In this document: positions 1 to 13,034 of the stretch, piece by piece
How positions within the stretch are numbered: position 1 is the first letter of the stretch
Layout of the letters: each line of letters opens with the position of its first letter
Source: Amyelois transitella
Lineage: Eukaryota; Arthropoda; Insecta; Lepidoptera; Pyralidae
DNA: 64,000 nucleotides
Direction: 5' to 3'
Assembly: GCF_032362555.1 (NCBI RefSeq)
Contig: NC_083505.1
Location: 9,973,501-10,037,500, forward strand
Program-made: the position numbers and the translations under genes
The notes under the pieces: model-generated
Databases searched by the model: none
What the model saw: the letters and a program-made list of their open reading frames with translations, nothing else
What the model was told of the DNA's origin: nothing

Positions 1-1670
1 TAGCATGTCATTTCCATTAAACTAAATCTCATAATAAAATACCACAATGTCCATTTTTTAAGATACTGAAATAAAGGTAAACAATCTTGATAGGTAATCA
101 ATTAATTGATTGTTTAATCTGTCTTATTCATTATCTTAATCATTATTCATATTTAGGTGCTGTAAATTTAATGTTTTACTGTCTTATATTCATAAACAAA
201 AACGCATAAAGAAGACCAATATCAATTAAAAAAAAACATATTCCATGTACTTATGAACAAAAATCAAAAACACTTTATCATCTCTACGACAAATAGACTA
301 GGGTTGATTTGTTGGGAGGAACAAGCGAGGAAATTCCAACAAGAGATTTCCACGTATTGTTTGAAGCGTCTCCCCTCGTAACATTGAGTGCTAGACGAGT
401 AGACTGAATGGGGTTGAATCGGGAAATCTATGGAGCGTTTAAATCGACTCATTAAAGCCTACCGCTGAGTTAATGTAGAGACTTGAGTCATAAAATCAAT
501 TTAAAAAACATTTTTTCGGTTTCGGACAATTTTTATAATATTTACTGATCGGACGAAACCAAAGAATGATATAGTAGAGGGAGATGCTTGCGCTAGATTC
601 AAATACGTGGATTGCAAAGGAATACAGATTAAAATATAATATTGAAATCCTATATGTCAAATAGTACCGGTGCAGTAAACTACAATGGTAATACATGAAG
701 AGAAATCAGTTAATCGATTGTGTTACGTGTTGTTCATCCGAGTCTTTCAGCGACCACAATCGTTTTGGTCGACATGGTACATGCTTTTGTACAATAGCTT
801 GCCCTACATATAGAATAATTGAACCAAGGGCATATTGTCAGTTTCAATCAACAAGTTAAAGCACTTTCAATAACACTTTTTTTTTAAACACCTACTTTAA
901 AAAGTGAAAATAACTAGTAGAGAAAAGCATGAAATACCTACTTTTAAAGTAGATGTACCTATGGAGAATTAGACCTAATAACATCTGGATCCGAGAGTAA
1001 AAAAATAATATGAACATAAAAATAATTGAACTTTAATATGATACTGATGTCGTTATAAACCTCATTGATAAAGGCGTTTTACTAATATCTTATCTTCTTT
1101 GACCTAAGATGCTTTTTGTAAAATGACCTAATTGTATGTTCCATATAAAGAAATTGTTACATAATTTACTTTACAATTATAATGTATTTGTTAAACCAGT
1201 GATGATTTTATTATTATTTTTAAAGTTAAATGAAGAAATAAAAAATAAATCTATCCAGATTTATATTCCCTAAGCAAATAATAACCCGTGTCAAACCCTA
1301 ATTGAACTTATGAATTGAATTATGTTACTCGGTTGCGGCAATAATTGTAACTATGAATTATTATTATTCATCTTATCTATGACTGTAGTCTCGTAAAAAT
1401 AACGGTAACATGTGGCGTATCATAGAATACAAACTTTATATTTATGATATCAAATGCAATCACTGTACAGTTACGGTGCGATTAAAATTTACATGCGCAA
1501 TATATTTCGGATGGTAATATTTCATACTACATACGAGTATCTTACAACCAGAGCCAATCTAAGGGACTACCATATATGTATAAGTTGTTTACGAATAATC
1601 GCTACATACATTAGTCAGACCACATTTAGAAGAATATTGGAACATGCGAAGGTTTTACCGATATATGATT
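1..1670. other. AT-rich intergenic DNA without a recognised gene
   Basis: Both strands are full of stops and I recognise no protein here. The only stretch with coding-like composition is on the minus strand near 264-460 and is listed separately. The short motif TAGGTACCT-like and A/T runs are typical of lepidopteran spacer DNA. Confidence 0.5.
264..461 (-). CDS. Possible 3'-terminal exon of an unknown small cysteine-containing protein
   Basis: A minus-strand open stretch of about 64 codons ends in TGA near 264 and is preceded by an AG that could serve as a splice acceptor (..GCGGTAG at about 462). The translation has a KR dibasic site near its start and four cysteines, including the pair in SCWNFLAC. 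Its base composition is richer in G+C than the surrounding DNA, which is what a real exon would show. I do not recognise the family. It could equally be a chance open frame in spacer DNA; no upstream exon was identified. Confidence 0.2.
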
Positions 1671-1674
1671 AAAT

Positions 1675-1920
1675 ATTTAAAATAAATATATACGGGACAA
1701 ATTACACTGATTGAGTTAGCCTCGAAGTAAGTTCGAAACTTGTGTTACGAGATACTAACTCAACGATACTATATTTTATAATAAATACTTATATAGATAA
1801 ACATCCAAGACCCAGGACAATCAGAAAAAGTTCTTTTCTCATCATGCCTTGACCGGAATTCGAACCCGGGACCTCCGGTGTCACAGACAAGCGTACTACC
1901 GCTGAGCCACAGAGGCCGTC
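1675..1920 (-). repeat. tRNA-derived SINE (HaSE/lepidopteran type)
   Basis: Read on the minus strand, the 5' end (about 1920) is a tRNA-like head with A-box TGGCTCAGCGGTAG and B-box GGTTCGAATTC. It is followed by the body containing GGCCTGGGTCTTGG-like sequence and a 3' part ending in GTCCCGTATATATTTATTT. I recognise this head-and-body arrangement as an abundant lepidopteran SINE. The tRNA-like head is not a working tRNA gene because it continues directly into the SINE body. Confidence 0.75.
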
Positions 1921-2646
1921 AAACTCGTCTACTTTAATTAAATTAATGAAGGCTGTAGCAAATAAATATAACCGCCTGGAACGTAGTGAGCTGGAAAATA
2001 CTATTGGGGAAAAATAATTTAGAATGATAGATGAAATACGATAGATAGATACACATTGTATTTCATCTATCGATCGTTGTTCCAACTATAATTTCTGTCT
2101 TGACTGTTATGTTATGCAGGCACCTGTTTTATTGTTTGCAACAAGTTTTAAATGCAATATATTTATCTTAAATAAATTAAGTCTTACCATGTACTGATTA
2201 AGTAAAATATCACCAGTCAACTTACCTGAAATAAGAAAAGATAAGGATTTTGAAAAAACTGATATTGAATGATCTAGGTAGGTAATATTAATAAGAATAG
2301 GAAACGGGGGCATGTAGCCGTATTCAAGATACGCATAAAATTTATCACTTGCAGGGTTGCACAACAAAAAATTGCTCTCTCCAGAAATGCGAAACAAGAA
2401 ATAAATTGATAAATTCTGCCATCACCTCTTCGCGATTTTTCTGCTTATTCCTCGTAAGAATAACCAAAAAGATGACATTAAATTCATTTTCACTTATATT
2501 ATTAGTTCATGTGCTCTCCATTACATCATTTACTTAAAACTTTGTTAGGCTCCTAGAACAACAACGGGTGATCTGATTGTTATTGAATGTAAAAACTTAT
2601 TGGTTTGTGTGATTTAATTCTAATTTTCTTTGTTGCAGATTACAAG

Positions 2647-4121
2647 ATGAAAAAATATAGTAATTGTGAGAGTGGGTGGTGGGTGGTCTTATTAACGGCG
2701 TCATTGGCATCCATTGCATTAGCTGAAGCAGGAGTCGGGCTTTACAATGATAGGCTTAAACAAGTTGTCACCTCCAGCACACTCAAATGGACCAACATAA
2801 ATAAAGAATTTAAGGATACCCACATTGCGGGAGCTCATTCTTCAAAAGGTAATTTACAATCAGGTATTTTAGGACTTATAAGAAAAACATCTCAATAGAA
2901 ATAATCATATGTAATGTATGAGTCAAACAAATTTGATATTATAATGTACAATTATTTTCAGGTCCAATATATTTATGCAGAGCACGCCATGAAGGAGATA
3001 TGCTTCTGGGACAACTAAGACCAGACTACAATTCATGTGCAGTTTCAGGGAAAAAAAGTTATGAAATATTTGAGGTTCTTGAAAACATAGAAAATGCGTC
3101 TCTGATTCAATGGCGGTCATGGAAAAAATTTACTCCGAAGCCTCGGGGCGGCGTGGTGGTGGACTCTGCTGTAGATTCTGTTTTTATTGGCCGAGCACCA
3201 TCTGAAGGTGACATTACTTATAATATTGGAAGAATATCTTTTGAAGGTGATATTGGGATGCTACTGACATTCGATGAAGAGATGACAGACTTGAATCCTA
3301 TAATTGTTGGAGAAATTTTAGTTGAAGTTGAACCTGTAAGCTACAAATTAGAAAATGTGGTGTTAGATTTAAAAACTCAACATATACGCCAATCGAATCC
3401 AGAAATTATAGCAGAGCGTGTTTTGACCAATGATGGCGATGTCGCAGCTACGCGTGCTACAGAAATCGAATATGACTACAGTTATAAGCTGTCTTGGGGA
3501 CACGGCCATGGTATTGCAATTGGATTGAATACTACCATTATAATGGCTGATGGTGGTCAATCCCAGAAAATCGAATGGGCTAATCCCTTCACGGAAAATG
3601 TCACTAAATTATTTAAATTAGAAAAATGGTTAGAACCTGGAACTGCTTGTAACGTTACTTTAAGAGGGAACCGCACAGAACGTGATGTCCAATATACTGG
3701 TCAATTAACGACTTACTATGAAAACGATTCACGAGTGAGGCAAATGAGAGGTGAACGAATTGAAAATACATTGGAAGTAGAGGCAATATACGGCGAAGTT
3801 TATTTTATCTCGAATAATAGTCTTGTCCCTACGACTACGACGACTACAACCACTACTACAACAACAACTACTACAACTACGACACCACCCCCAATACCCC
3901 CAGCAATTGATGAAGAAAATGATATCGCCAATCCTTTAAAGAAACCAGAACAGTTTGATGAACATAACATGTTAAATGATGGGAATATGGTGAAAGCCCC
4001 TCCAGTCAAAGAAGTAAACAGCGCCGTGGTAGGAGGGTTGGGTAGTAGTAAACCAAATGACGCCAATATGAGAGTAGCTTCCGTTGCTCTTATAATTCCA
4101 CTGTTTTCGCTTATCCTATAA
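2647..4121 (+). CDS. uzip: Protein unzipped-like GPI-anchored surface protein
   Basis: Two coding exons, 2647-2848 and 2962-4121, join in phase 1 (AAG|GTAATT donor, TTTTCAG acceptor) to give about 453 residues. The start is the ATG just after a TTGCAG acceptor at 2633-2638, so at least one noncoding 5' exon lies upstream. Residues about 15-32 form a hydrophobic signal peptide. A globular region follows with several N-glycosylation sites (NTT, NVT, NRT, NNS), then a threonine tract encoded by 3826-3882, then a proline/acid-rich stalk. The last 14 residues are hydrophobic after a small-residue region, the pattern of a GPI-anchor signal. The N-terminal VVTSSTLKW stretch and overall layout recall Drosophila unzipped, a neural cell-adhesion factor. 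The assignment is by recollection of that family; a membrane-anchored glycoprotein is the safer statement. Confidence 0.65.
3826..3882 (+). repeat. (ACN)n threonine-coding microsatellite inside the unzipped-like gene
   Basis: A run of ACT/ACG/ACA/ACC codons encodes roughly 18 to 19 threonines in a row. The mixture of synonymous codons shows selection or drift at the protein level rather than a fresh slippage run. It sits between the folded ectodomain and the GPI signal, where a mucin-like O-glycosylated stalk would be expected. Confidence 0.85.
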
Positions 4122-6486
4122 ATAAACTGTAAGTTTGTTCCTCTGTAAATAAACTGATCTTAAAGATATAATATAGTTGCTTGATCGTTGATATCTTATA
4201 ATCTAAGCTTCAATGCTGTTGTTTAGAGACCGGTAGTAGTTTGTAAAAACATGTTCACTTCTCCGGTCCCGGTTTTTTTGTATATAGGATATATTTGTTT
4301 CTCAACATTCCCGTTATGTGATTCATTCCAATGTATAGAACGAGAAGCAAAACTTTATCACATAACTGTAAATAAAATGTGTATATAGTTACGGTATGAA
4401 TATAAGTCGCAGAGCGACATGCAACCTTATCGTTACTATTACTTTGGAGGTTTGTAACATCGTAGGTAGACTATAACAATTGATTGAAAAGCGATGCTGT
4501 TACCAATGACAATTTGAGAACTACTCAATATTCTTATGATCGCAACATAGTATACCTAACAAATAGTAAAAGTTTTTCAAACAATAAGAGAAGTTTTAAT
4601 ATCTGCCCTATGATGAATGTTAAAATGAAACTACAATTTATTTTTCGAGCACTAGTATTATTAATATAATTTTAATTTTAAATACTTATGTATGAGTTAC
4701 CCCCATTTACGGTCTCAATAAATCCTGTACAATTTTTAGTTGTCAGTATAACACGAAATGTAAAAGAAATGCTGTTATAGGACCTAGGGATTATACTAGG
4801 TATTTTTGTTATTTTTAGTTGTAAGTTAAAAGAGTTTAAAATCCAGAATTATGAGATATTATAATTTTAAAACTTCATGTATTTATACACATCTAATTTA
4901 TTGCTTTATTCCTATGTAAAACTATTAAAGGTTTGCCTTATTGACTCGCCACTAGCTAGCCATACACATACATTTGCATAAACAAGTAGGTAAGTACAAA
5001 GTAAGTTTGATTTTTTTTTAAACTGGGGGAATAGTCCCTCTATAAGGACAAAACGAACGCCGAAAATCCAACACAATAAACGCACGAATTGTTCATGTAT
5101 CTTACATTCTGTAAAATAAATTGTTAGACTCATTTATTGCCAAAGTTGTAGGAATATTTAAACTTTAAGTCTACAACTGATCTTCTACATTAACAATTAC
5201 CATCCCTCCGTACAGTATCAATAAATTATCATGATATAAATCAATTATCTTAGAAATGAGCGGTTAACTGTGTCGTTGTGCTTAGCGGTTTTGTCAATGT
5301 GTAAAGAAAACGGATAATATTTTTGTATGGGTAGTTATCGATTGTAAGTGTTCGCCTTATGTGTGTCAAGTAAAATTTTTGACATTATATATATATCCAT
5401 ATAGAAAATTGTGTTTTCTAAGATGTTTCAATATCTTTCAGATACTTTAGTTCAATTAGTGTAGTTTCATTAAAAGTTGTTTATTTGTAACATCAATGTC
5501 CCACCTAGCGTACCATTAATCAGTTTAGTAAGTAAAATCATGAAAATTATTTTCACTTGGTCCATCAACAATTGTTTTGGCTTAAAAGAGTATTGTAAAT
5601 TAAAATCTCATAGGCATGGAAATATTTTAGGGATTTGCTTTGTTCTCCCCTCTTAGCTAGTAAAACTTTTCATATTTCATTAAGGTATATTCCATTGTTG
5701 TGTCTGCGGTCTAATGGCTGTTAAATCAATGCATCTATATAAAACATTCATATTATTTCAAAAAGCATATTTGTGATGTGGTACGTTTTATTTGTTTAAA
5801 TACATTAAAGTGTAATTGAGATCCTCATTGTATTTGTTGTATTTTTATATTCCCTAGAAAGGAGACCGGTAACCGATATGGACAAGATTCAGGAGTGGGA
5901 AAGTCATACCCAAATGTTACCATTAAAGTAATATAAAACCTAAATTTAAATAGAAAAAAAAAGGAATACCAGTACAATTCTTTTAAGAAAATACAGAAAA
6001 AAAATAGGATGGAGAGATCGAATGTAGACCCTGACAAGACCGGGTTTCATGAAGGGGAAAAGGGCGCCGTATGGTCTGCTATACTTTGTAAACGAAGCCT
6101 AATGTGTCTGCAATTTGATAGAGGGAGGCGATACAATAGTAACAGAGGGTAAATAAAATGCTCTTTTAGCTCATCACAAATGAACCCCGGCTGTGAATCC
6201 TAAGAGATTGTATTCCTTACATTGGAATGATTATTTTAGAATTTTTCCTGTAAATATGTACATATTATATAACATATATATTAATTAGTCGATAGTCAGT
6301 CGACGATATACTTCTATTATGGGATGAGTCCCTTACGCTGGAACTAACACTACGACATACTAGCGATTTTTTGTCCTATTTAGCCTTGACAGCCTCCAAA
6401 TAATAATAAATGACCTCCTAATAAAATAATAGTGTATATGAAATGTACGTTTCAACATAGATACAACTAAACGTACGTACGTACGT
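4122..6486. other. Intergenic; 3' end of unzipped-like gene then no recognised gene
   Basis: AATAAA hexamers at about 4120, 4147 and 4371 can serve as polyadenylation signals for the upstream gene. The rest is AT-rich with no open frame that looks like protein. A perfect ACGT tandem (about 6470-6486) lies at the right end next to a SINE. Confidence 0.5.
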
Positions 6487-6745
6487 GGTTCCCGACACTT
6501 TTGAATAGGACCACTCCATCTCTTTCCCAGGGATATCTTATAAGGCGAATAAATTAACTGATAAGACTTATAAGCTTGGGATTCTTCTTTTAGGCGATGG
6601 GCTAACTTGGCACATTTTGTATCTCAATTCCATCATTAAGCCATAGTACAGCGGAACGTGGCCTTTCAGTCTTTCAAGACTCTTGGCTTTGTCTACCCCG
6701 AAAGGGATATAGACGGGATTATATGTATGTAATGTAAGTATGTCG
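6487..6745 (+). repeat. Near-full-length lepidopteran SINE
   Basis: Starts with AGGACCACTCCATCTC, continues through GGGATTCTTCTTTTAGGCG, and ends with TTGTCTACCCCGAAAGGG followed by a TATGTATG-rich tail. This is the longest plus-strand copy in the window of a family that also appears at 13035, 18145, 26310, 27410, 40318, 47712, 48236, 51815, 56725 and 58205. Confidence 0.75.
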
Positions 6746-9700
6746 GTAAAAAATTTTTGTGATATATTATTGTAAAAAAACCTATATGCATTTTTCACAA
6801 GGTACGCAAATATTCAAGATAACGCGTACAATTTAGAAAATTACAGGGTAGAAACTGCCTATTTGTGGCTTGCACGTAACTGGTTTAACTTTGCTAGAAA
6901 AAAAATCAATAATAATAATTTACCTATTTAAATTTTTACTTGGATACTGGTTAGATGCATGGTCATAGTAGCGTATACTGTAGGACTAGCAAATCAGGAA
7001 GAACACAATGACATCGATTTATTACTTGCCATAACTTTAAAAACATCACGTCCCACGCATGTACTTATTGGACAGTAAACACACATAATTTGCATAATAA
7101 TGATGTGTTGATAATTCACTGTAAATATTCATTTGCATACATGGGTGTCTAACTACAGAACATAGTGTTTATCTTTTTTCCTACTTAAGTATATAAAATG
7201 CCCGGAATGTAAACAGAAATCGTGTTCGAAGTGTTGAAGGCTTTAAGCAAGGCAACTTTGGTGCTACGCAGACTACCGCCATTTTGGTTCAAGTTATATT
7301 CCGAGTGATGTTTGTAACGTATATATAAGTAACATAATGTAAACACAAACTAAGCTACGCGACTTATGCCTCTTGTCGGTTGACGTAATATTTCAGCGTG
7401 GGTGTTTGTCAACGCGATCATTAATCAAAGTCGGTCCATGGTGTGGCTGGGAATCTGTCCGGCACCTCATTAAATTCCATTACCCATAATTATTGCGGGC
7501 TTAAAAATAATTTATATAAGAATGATGGCAGACTCTTCTTTCTTAAACCTCGAGAAATCGTATATAAAAGAAAATGCTGACTGACGCATTAACGCATAAC
7601 CGAAGAGTGCTGGGAGAGATTTGTTGGCAAGTTGGATCCTTATATGGGGATGAAGATCCCGCCGCGTGCATGAACTTACACTCTATATTAAAACACATAT
7701 TTAAGTTTATTAAGCAAGCTAGATGAGAGTACTGGACTGGCTGTATCGTTATCGTGGAGGTAATGATTAGCCAGCTGCTGAATAGACAACTGGTTGCGCC
7801 CTTACACCGCCAATATATAACAGAAAGAAAGTTAAATGACTGACTGACATAACAAAAGCTCAAACCGCTGGGTCTTGACACTTGTTTCGCGTGTAGGTTC
7901 TTTATGTTGTCTAGGGATGCGCTTTAAGAGGATTTCCGGAAATTCCTGCGCAAACGGGTATGATGATTTTTCGTTTTGGAATCTTAGGAAAATTGATAAC
8001 GCGTTGATGTCTTTAAATTAATTTATCTATTACCTAGCCCGACAGGTAAATTGATAATTATGTTATAAAACAGACTTATAATTTTCTTCGTATTATTAAA
8101 ATAGGAAATCTAAAGAAGCTATTCCAAAGTAATCTCCCTACTGTAAGAGTTGGTATTTTCTGAGATTGAACACCCTCATGTTAACTTTTACAGTTAGATA
8201 CAGCCGTAGCTTACGAGTATTTCAGCGTTTGTGTGAGCCTGACACAAGTTTGTCTTATATTGAGCTTATGTAAGTAGGTATAGCCAATAAAAAAGATACA
8301 TGAAGCCTTATTTACAAAAAAAAGTCCTTACATACTCGTAGGTTTATCTGCATATTGAACATTTTCTATGCATTTTTTTATCTCCACAAAAGCAGTATTG
8401 AGTGTTTTTTACGAGTAACATACATTTCAAAGGCAAGAGGAAGAATTTATAAAATGACATAATAATTTAGCCTCAACCTTGTTACCATGAATCCGCATAA
8501 CAAATTATGTTAATTTCAAAGAAGTACAATCTGTACAATATTATTATCTAACCGGATTAAATATGTTTGGTTGGATCATGGAATTAGTCTGAATTAAAAC
8601 CACATGACGTCGAAGTTAATCCAAAATAATATGGATATTATTTCAATTATATAATATATAAATTATATAATTGCCTACCAAAATATAGTGTATATTCCCA
8701 GACAAGAACTTTCCAAGTAGAGTAAATGGGTATTCCTTTGATAGGCATGTAACATCTCCGTTTTCATCGTCACGTACCATCAGGTAAGATGAAAGACAAA
8801 TGCCTAATATATGCAATAATAAATATAAAAAATACGAGTATCGAGACAATGGAGAATGAGCTATAACTCACACATACATATAACGTCTTTATCCCCACCG
8901 AGGTACACATACCAATAGTCTGAAATTTAAGAATACTAAATTCAATCATGGTATGTACATATAGGTAGTTACATTGAATAATAGCACTAATTTAACTGTG
9001 AATTATATTGACCATGAATTGATATTTCATTTTATTTTGCCCAACTAATCCGGTCCGGACTCTATATGCATAATCTGACTTACTTACGTTTACCTACTCA
9101 TTTCTATTTTATTCCAAAAAGGTGTACAGTATCACTGTAAAAGTTCACGGTAACATTGACATTTCATTGCCATGGGGTGCGCACTGCCTTTTGCCATGTA
9201 CAGACAACAAACTAGACTCATTACATGTAAATTTTTCTAACATGCATATTTGCATGTTTTTACTATGTAAGAAATCTTTCTTTGAACTTTTATCCTTGAC
9301 AGCGCTCTGCCGTATATTACTGACTAGCGGCCCGCCCTGAATGAATATTTATTTGGAAATTTCGATAACTTTGACTTTGAGCCAAAAACAAATTATAATT
9401 CCCATTGAGAATCCCCATGAAACGCTAATTTTTGAATGAAGAATAAAATAGCATAGATAAAGTGAAATAATCCAATTACCAAGAAATAAATAACTTTCCA
9501 TGTTCGATGATGCTTAATATTGTTGATGGATTTATTAGGACTGTAGTACAGTGACAAGCAATTAGGTGGTACTGCAATTATTTGGATAAGTATTCTGTTG
9601 ACTGTACAAACGAGACACATAAAAACCGACCGTTCCATCGCTTTAGATGTCTGAGGAGTGAGAGCCTCGGTATGCGGCCATAAAAACAAGAAATAGCCTT

Positions 9701-11581
9701 TAAAGGCCGAATCCAAAGCAGTGGGCCATCCCGCTTGTAAATTATGTCGTTGTAAGAATAACTAGGCCAAGTATACAAGACTCATCTAACATTGACAATA
9801 TGAATTGTTTTTGTTGAATCTTTAAACTAAAAACGCCTGTTTTATTCCATTCTAAAAATATAACTATTAACACCCTCGATGTAAATGTAAGACGGTCAAC
9901 GTAACATTTATTTAACATATACTCACGTGACTAGTGTTCCGTCTTAAGTAAATAAGGCATGGTTTTGTTGACCTTACTTCTCAACTCCATCGGTTTGTGG
10001 ACTCGTGCTTGTTCAATTTGGCGAGTCTAAAGCTATAGGAGAAGAAATTCCTTTTCCTTAAGGTTATTTATTTGAAAGCAGATGGCGGCAACGATCGGCG
10101 CGTAATATAAAAGTTAGCTCAACGGAAAAGCAAGTACAAGTAACGAGTATAATGGCACATAAATCAGGCAAAGGGTTCAACAATTCGGTTTCATGAGCAC
10201 TGTGCTCGTGCTTCTGTAGGTAACTCTTAATGAACCAACATAAAAAGATTGCGTTAAAGTGGTTATGACCACGAAAATTGATAGGAGAAATTAATATGGC
10301 ATAGACGACACCACTAAACGATTTACGTCTTGCCGGTACACCTATGGAATTTCGAAAATTGCCATCCTAACGAAGGCTAGTTTTATTTTAATACAACTTG
10401 ATATTCTTGTTCATTTTCAGTATGTAACAAAACACATTTTTTTAGAGAGTAATGAAATGATTATTCACAAAAATACTGAAAATTAACAACATATTAAGTA
10501 AAGCCAAATAATTTCGTTTAAAAACCGAAATAACCTTAAGTATTCTCATTTCAACACGGCGCCTTAAAAACTTATGTGAAACAATAAAAAGCGTTTAAGA
10601 AAAGGAAGCGCTACACAAATAGTGGGTATTGCTTTTCACTCGCGGCGTATTCAAGTCCCTTTGTGAACATATTTCAGGGAACATGCTCAAAGGTTGAAGG
10701 CACTGTAATTATTCTCCACGTGTAAGAACGAGACGAAGCGACAGGGATATGCGAAGTGTACCCCAGGGACCCGTCGTAGGGGGTTGGTTGTTTGAGAAGT
10801 GGTGCAAACGCAGAGTTAGCGCGTAGACGGCGGGGACAAAGGAAGATGAGATGTAAAGGGATTTGAGTGTAGATTGACGGATCTAAACACCTTAAAAAAT
10901 TGATTAAAGCATTTGGAGCGGTCAATAACATTAAGAATTTCAATAACTTGGCGATGAACCCGTTCGTTTACCTTTCCTCATATTACATACCTACTTAATG
11001 TGATATCTCTTTATCTTATTCATTTTACACTTGTTCTCCCTTTATCTATGAACACAAAGCGATATAATCTGTGCCTTTGAAAAAAGATTTAATTTTTTAA
11101 ACGAAAATTAGGAGTGAAAAATACAATCTTCCATTTCCTTAAATTTTTCGAAGCTTCCTATGTTTTCCGAGGTGGTAGGTATAAAAGAAGCGTAGTAAAA
11201 ACCGAATTAAAAAATTTAAGCTTATAAAAATAATACAGTGTGCACCAGCACCTTCTCTTCCAGTGCAGATGGAAAGGCTCATGTACTCTTAGGCTATATA
11301 GGCTAGCAGCAACAGTTATATGACAGCTTTCTATTAATTATGGAATTTCCATCAAGAAATCTTGTGATTGATATATCTGTCTAACCCGTATAGGATGGGG
11401 ATACATCACCATATTCACCGGAATTGACCCCCTAATACTACCCCATAATCCAAGAGTGTAAAAGCAAAGTGGAGCAAAAATTTCCGTAGTCATCTAAACT
11501 CTGATTTTTTTATAAAATGATAAAATTTTATTTCAAAACGTTAAAAAATTAATTATGAGAGTATTGTATAAAAAAAGTTTT
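6746..11581. other. Long repeat-bearing intergenic region, no gene recognised
   Basis: No open frame on either strand resembles a protein I know. Repeat fragments are visible: 7540-7880 ends in the GCTGGGTCTTGACACTTG motif of a common repeat, and 9310-9340 carries the ACTAGCGGCCCGCC motif. 9570-9780 has a moderately open minus frame that looks repeat-derived. A TATATAAAA box at about 7189 lies in a less AT-rich patch (7190-7320) and could be a promoter, but no transcript can be traced from it. The missing 3' exons of mitoguardin were sought here and not found. Confidence 0.45.
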
Positions 11582-11653
11582 GGGCTCGTCCGGGATTTGA
11601 ACCCGGGACCTCTCGCACCCTAAGCGAAAATCATACCCCTAGACCAACGAGCC
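11582..11653 (-). tRNA. tRNA-Pro (anticodon AGG)
   Basis: The minus strand folds as a 72-nt tRNA: acceptor stem GGCTCGT/ACGAGCC with discriminator C, D-arm with TGGTCTAGGGG, T-arm with GGTTCAAATCC. The anticodon loop CTTAGGGTG places AGG at the anticodon, which reads CCU. The anticodon stem has one U-G wobble (TTCGC/GCGAG) compared with the second copy at 12751. A run of seven T follows the 3' end, a proper RNA polymerase III terminator. It looks functional. Confidence 0.93.
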
Positions 11654-11879
11654 GGCTGACAAGTGTGCCGAAATTTCAATACTGAATCTTATGTAGTCGC
11701 GTGGTGTCGACGTTGCAATGTTACCGCCATCTAGTGAGCAATAGCAAAACCAAAAATTACATGACGTAGTTTTCATAAAATTTGTGTCGTGTGATACACT
11801 AGCGAAACAAAATATTTTTTTTCGCAAAAAAGTTTTTACGTTCTGTTCTATTGAGAGATTATTAGGAACAAAAAATACC

Positions 11880-11985
11880 TATTAGTCAACTGGTTGACTG
11901 GTAGAGAATGCCAAACGGCATTAAGTCCGCCTTTTGTACATTTTTTGTTTTTTTGCAATAAAGTTTAAATAAATAAATAAATAAA
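11880..11985 (+). repeat. 3' tail of a non-LTR retrotransposon
   Basis: The sequence GACTGGTAGAGAATGCC, a 'TTAAGTCCGCC' block, and a terminal AATAAAG...(TAAA)n tail form a recognisable LINE 3' end in Lepidoptera. A second, diverged copy lies at 41230-41335. Only the 3' untranslated end is present, as expected from 5' truncation during insertion. Confidence 0.6.
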
Positions 11986-12750
11986 TTATTCATAATAGAA
12001 GAATTATAGAAATTGCATAAATAATGTTCATCCAGTCACATTAATTGTAGGCGTATCTTTGGTCAAAGGCATACCCCGGACCCCTCTCCAGAGTGGTGAG
12101 GATGCAAAGAGTATGAATGGGCGTAGGTACCGTTGTGTAACTTTATCATACCTATAGGCTTTTATAAATCTAAAAAAACTTGCCTTTGCACAGTGCTTCG
12201 CCCTCGAGAGAATTCCCACAAAATGAAGTCTAGCCACTAAAATGTTTATTCGTTACAAAATATAGGTACTCTTGCTCTGAAATCCCCTTTAAGTACGTAT
12301 GGATAGCCTCACAATTCCCATATGCACAGTAGCATCATCCATATTACGACAACTACCTATTTAATTGAACATAGCTACGAAAGATTATGCAATAGCGACA
12401 AACATACAATAAAGGCCGACCTTATCACGTCTTGCTTTATAATCGAGTTGTTATCCCGTGGTGCCTACGCCGTGTCAGTGGGTCGGTGCGTTAGTACGTA
12501 CGTGCCTGGAAGCCTAAATAATCCCGTGGGGGCCCGGGAAAGCCTCAGCTTCGATTGTTTTAAGCCTGCCCTTTGGTACCTACGAAATGGTGTTAGCGGA
12601 AGAACCGTTAAACGTTTTGCAATACTCTACGGTAAAACTTGTAATCCAAAGTGGGAAAACATATTTCGCAAATATATAATACACTGTACATGTAAAATAC
12701 AAATGTAGAGATAATGATTATTATAACTGCTTCTAAAGAGCAAAAAGACT
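11986..12750. other. Spacer between the two tRNA genes, with a G+C-rich patch
   Basis: 12040-12130 contains CCCCGGACCCCTCTCCAG, probably a repeat fragment. 12400-12620 is clearly richer in G+C than its surroundings and has a plus-strand open frame of 128 codons that matches nothing I know. It may be a CpG-rich regulatory patch or a repeat. Confidence 0.35.
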
Positions 12751-12822
12751 GGGCTCGTCCGGGATTTGAACCCGGGACCTCTCGCACCCAAAGCGAGAAT
12801 CATACCCCTAGACCAACGAGCC
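12751..12822 (-). tRNA. tRNA-Pro (anticodon TGG)
   Basis: A 72-nt minus-strand tRNA nearly identical to the one at 11582. The differences are the anticodon (TGG in CTTTGGGTG, reading CCA) and a restored C-G pair in the anticodon stem. A T5 run lies just downstream as polymerase III terminator. The two genes are isoacceptors made by local duplication followed by an anticodon change, or kept from an older proline cluster. Confidence 0.94.
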
Positions 12823-13034
12823 ACAATACCTTCTGTCGAATTTAGCAATCGCGCGAGCCTCGCACAGCGTCGCGACGCCGACATCAGTAAATTTTACAAA
12901 TAACTTACACAACAATACAGACATTATAATAGATTACGTTGACACGTTTTTATAGTAAGGTTAAGTTAAATTTAATCAAGTGCAAGCTGCAGCAGTTGCT
13001 ACCAGCCGCTTCTTTTTCCCGCGCAAATTATAAA

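Noticed and set aside
1840-1919. tRNA-like sequence with good A and B boxes
   Set aside because: It runs without a terminator into a SINE body, so it is the head of a SINE and not a tRNA gene.
3800-4066. Minus-strand frame rich in valine opposite the unzipped-like gene
   Set aside because: It is the shadow of the threonine-codon repeat on the other strand.
10674-10943. 89-codon minus-strand frame with a Pro/Arg-rich stretch as a gene
   Set aside because: No splice support and no known domain; composition suggests a repeat remnant.
12322-12708. 128-codon plus-strand frame between the tRNA genes
   Set aside because: No recognisable domain, no splice-site support, and the end overlaps ordinary spacer; kept only as a G+C-rich patch.
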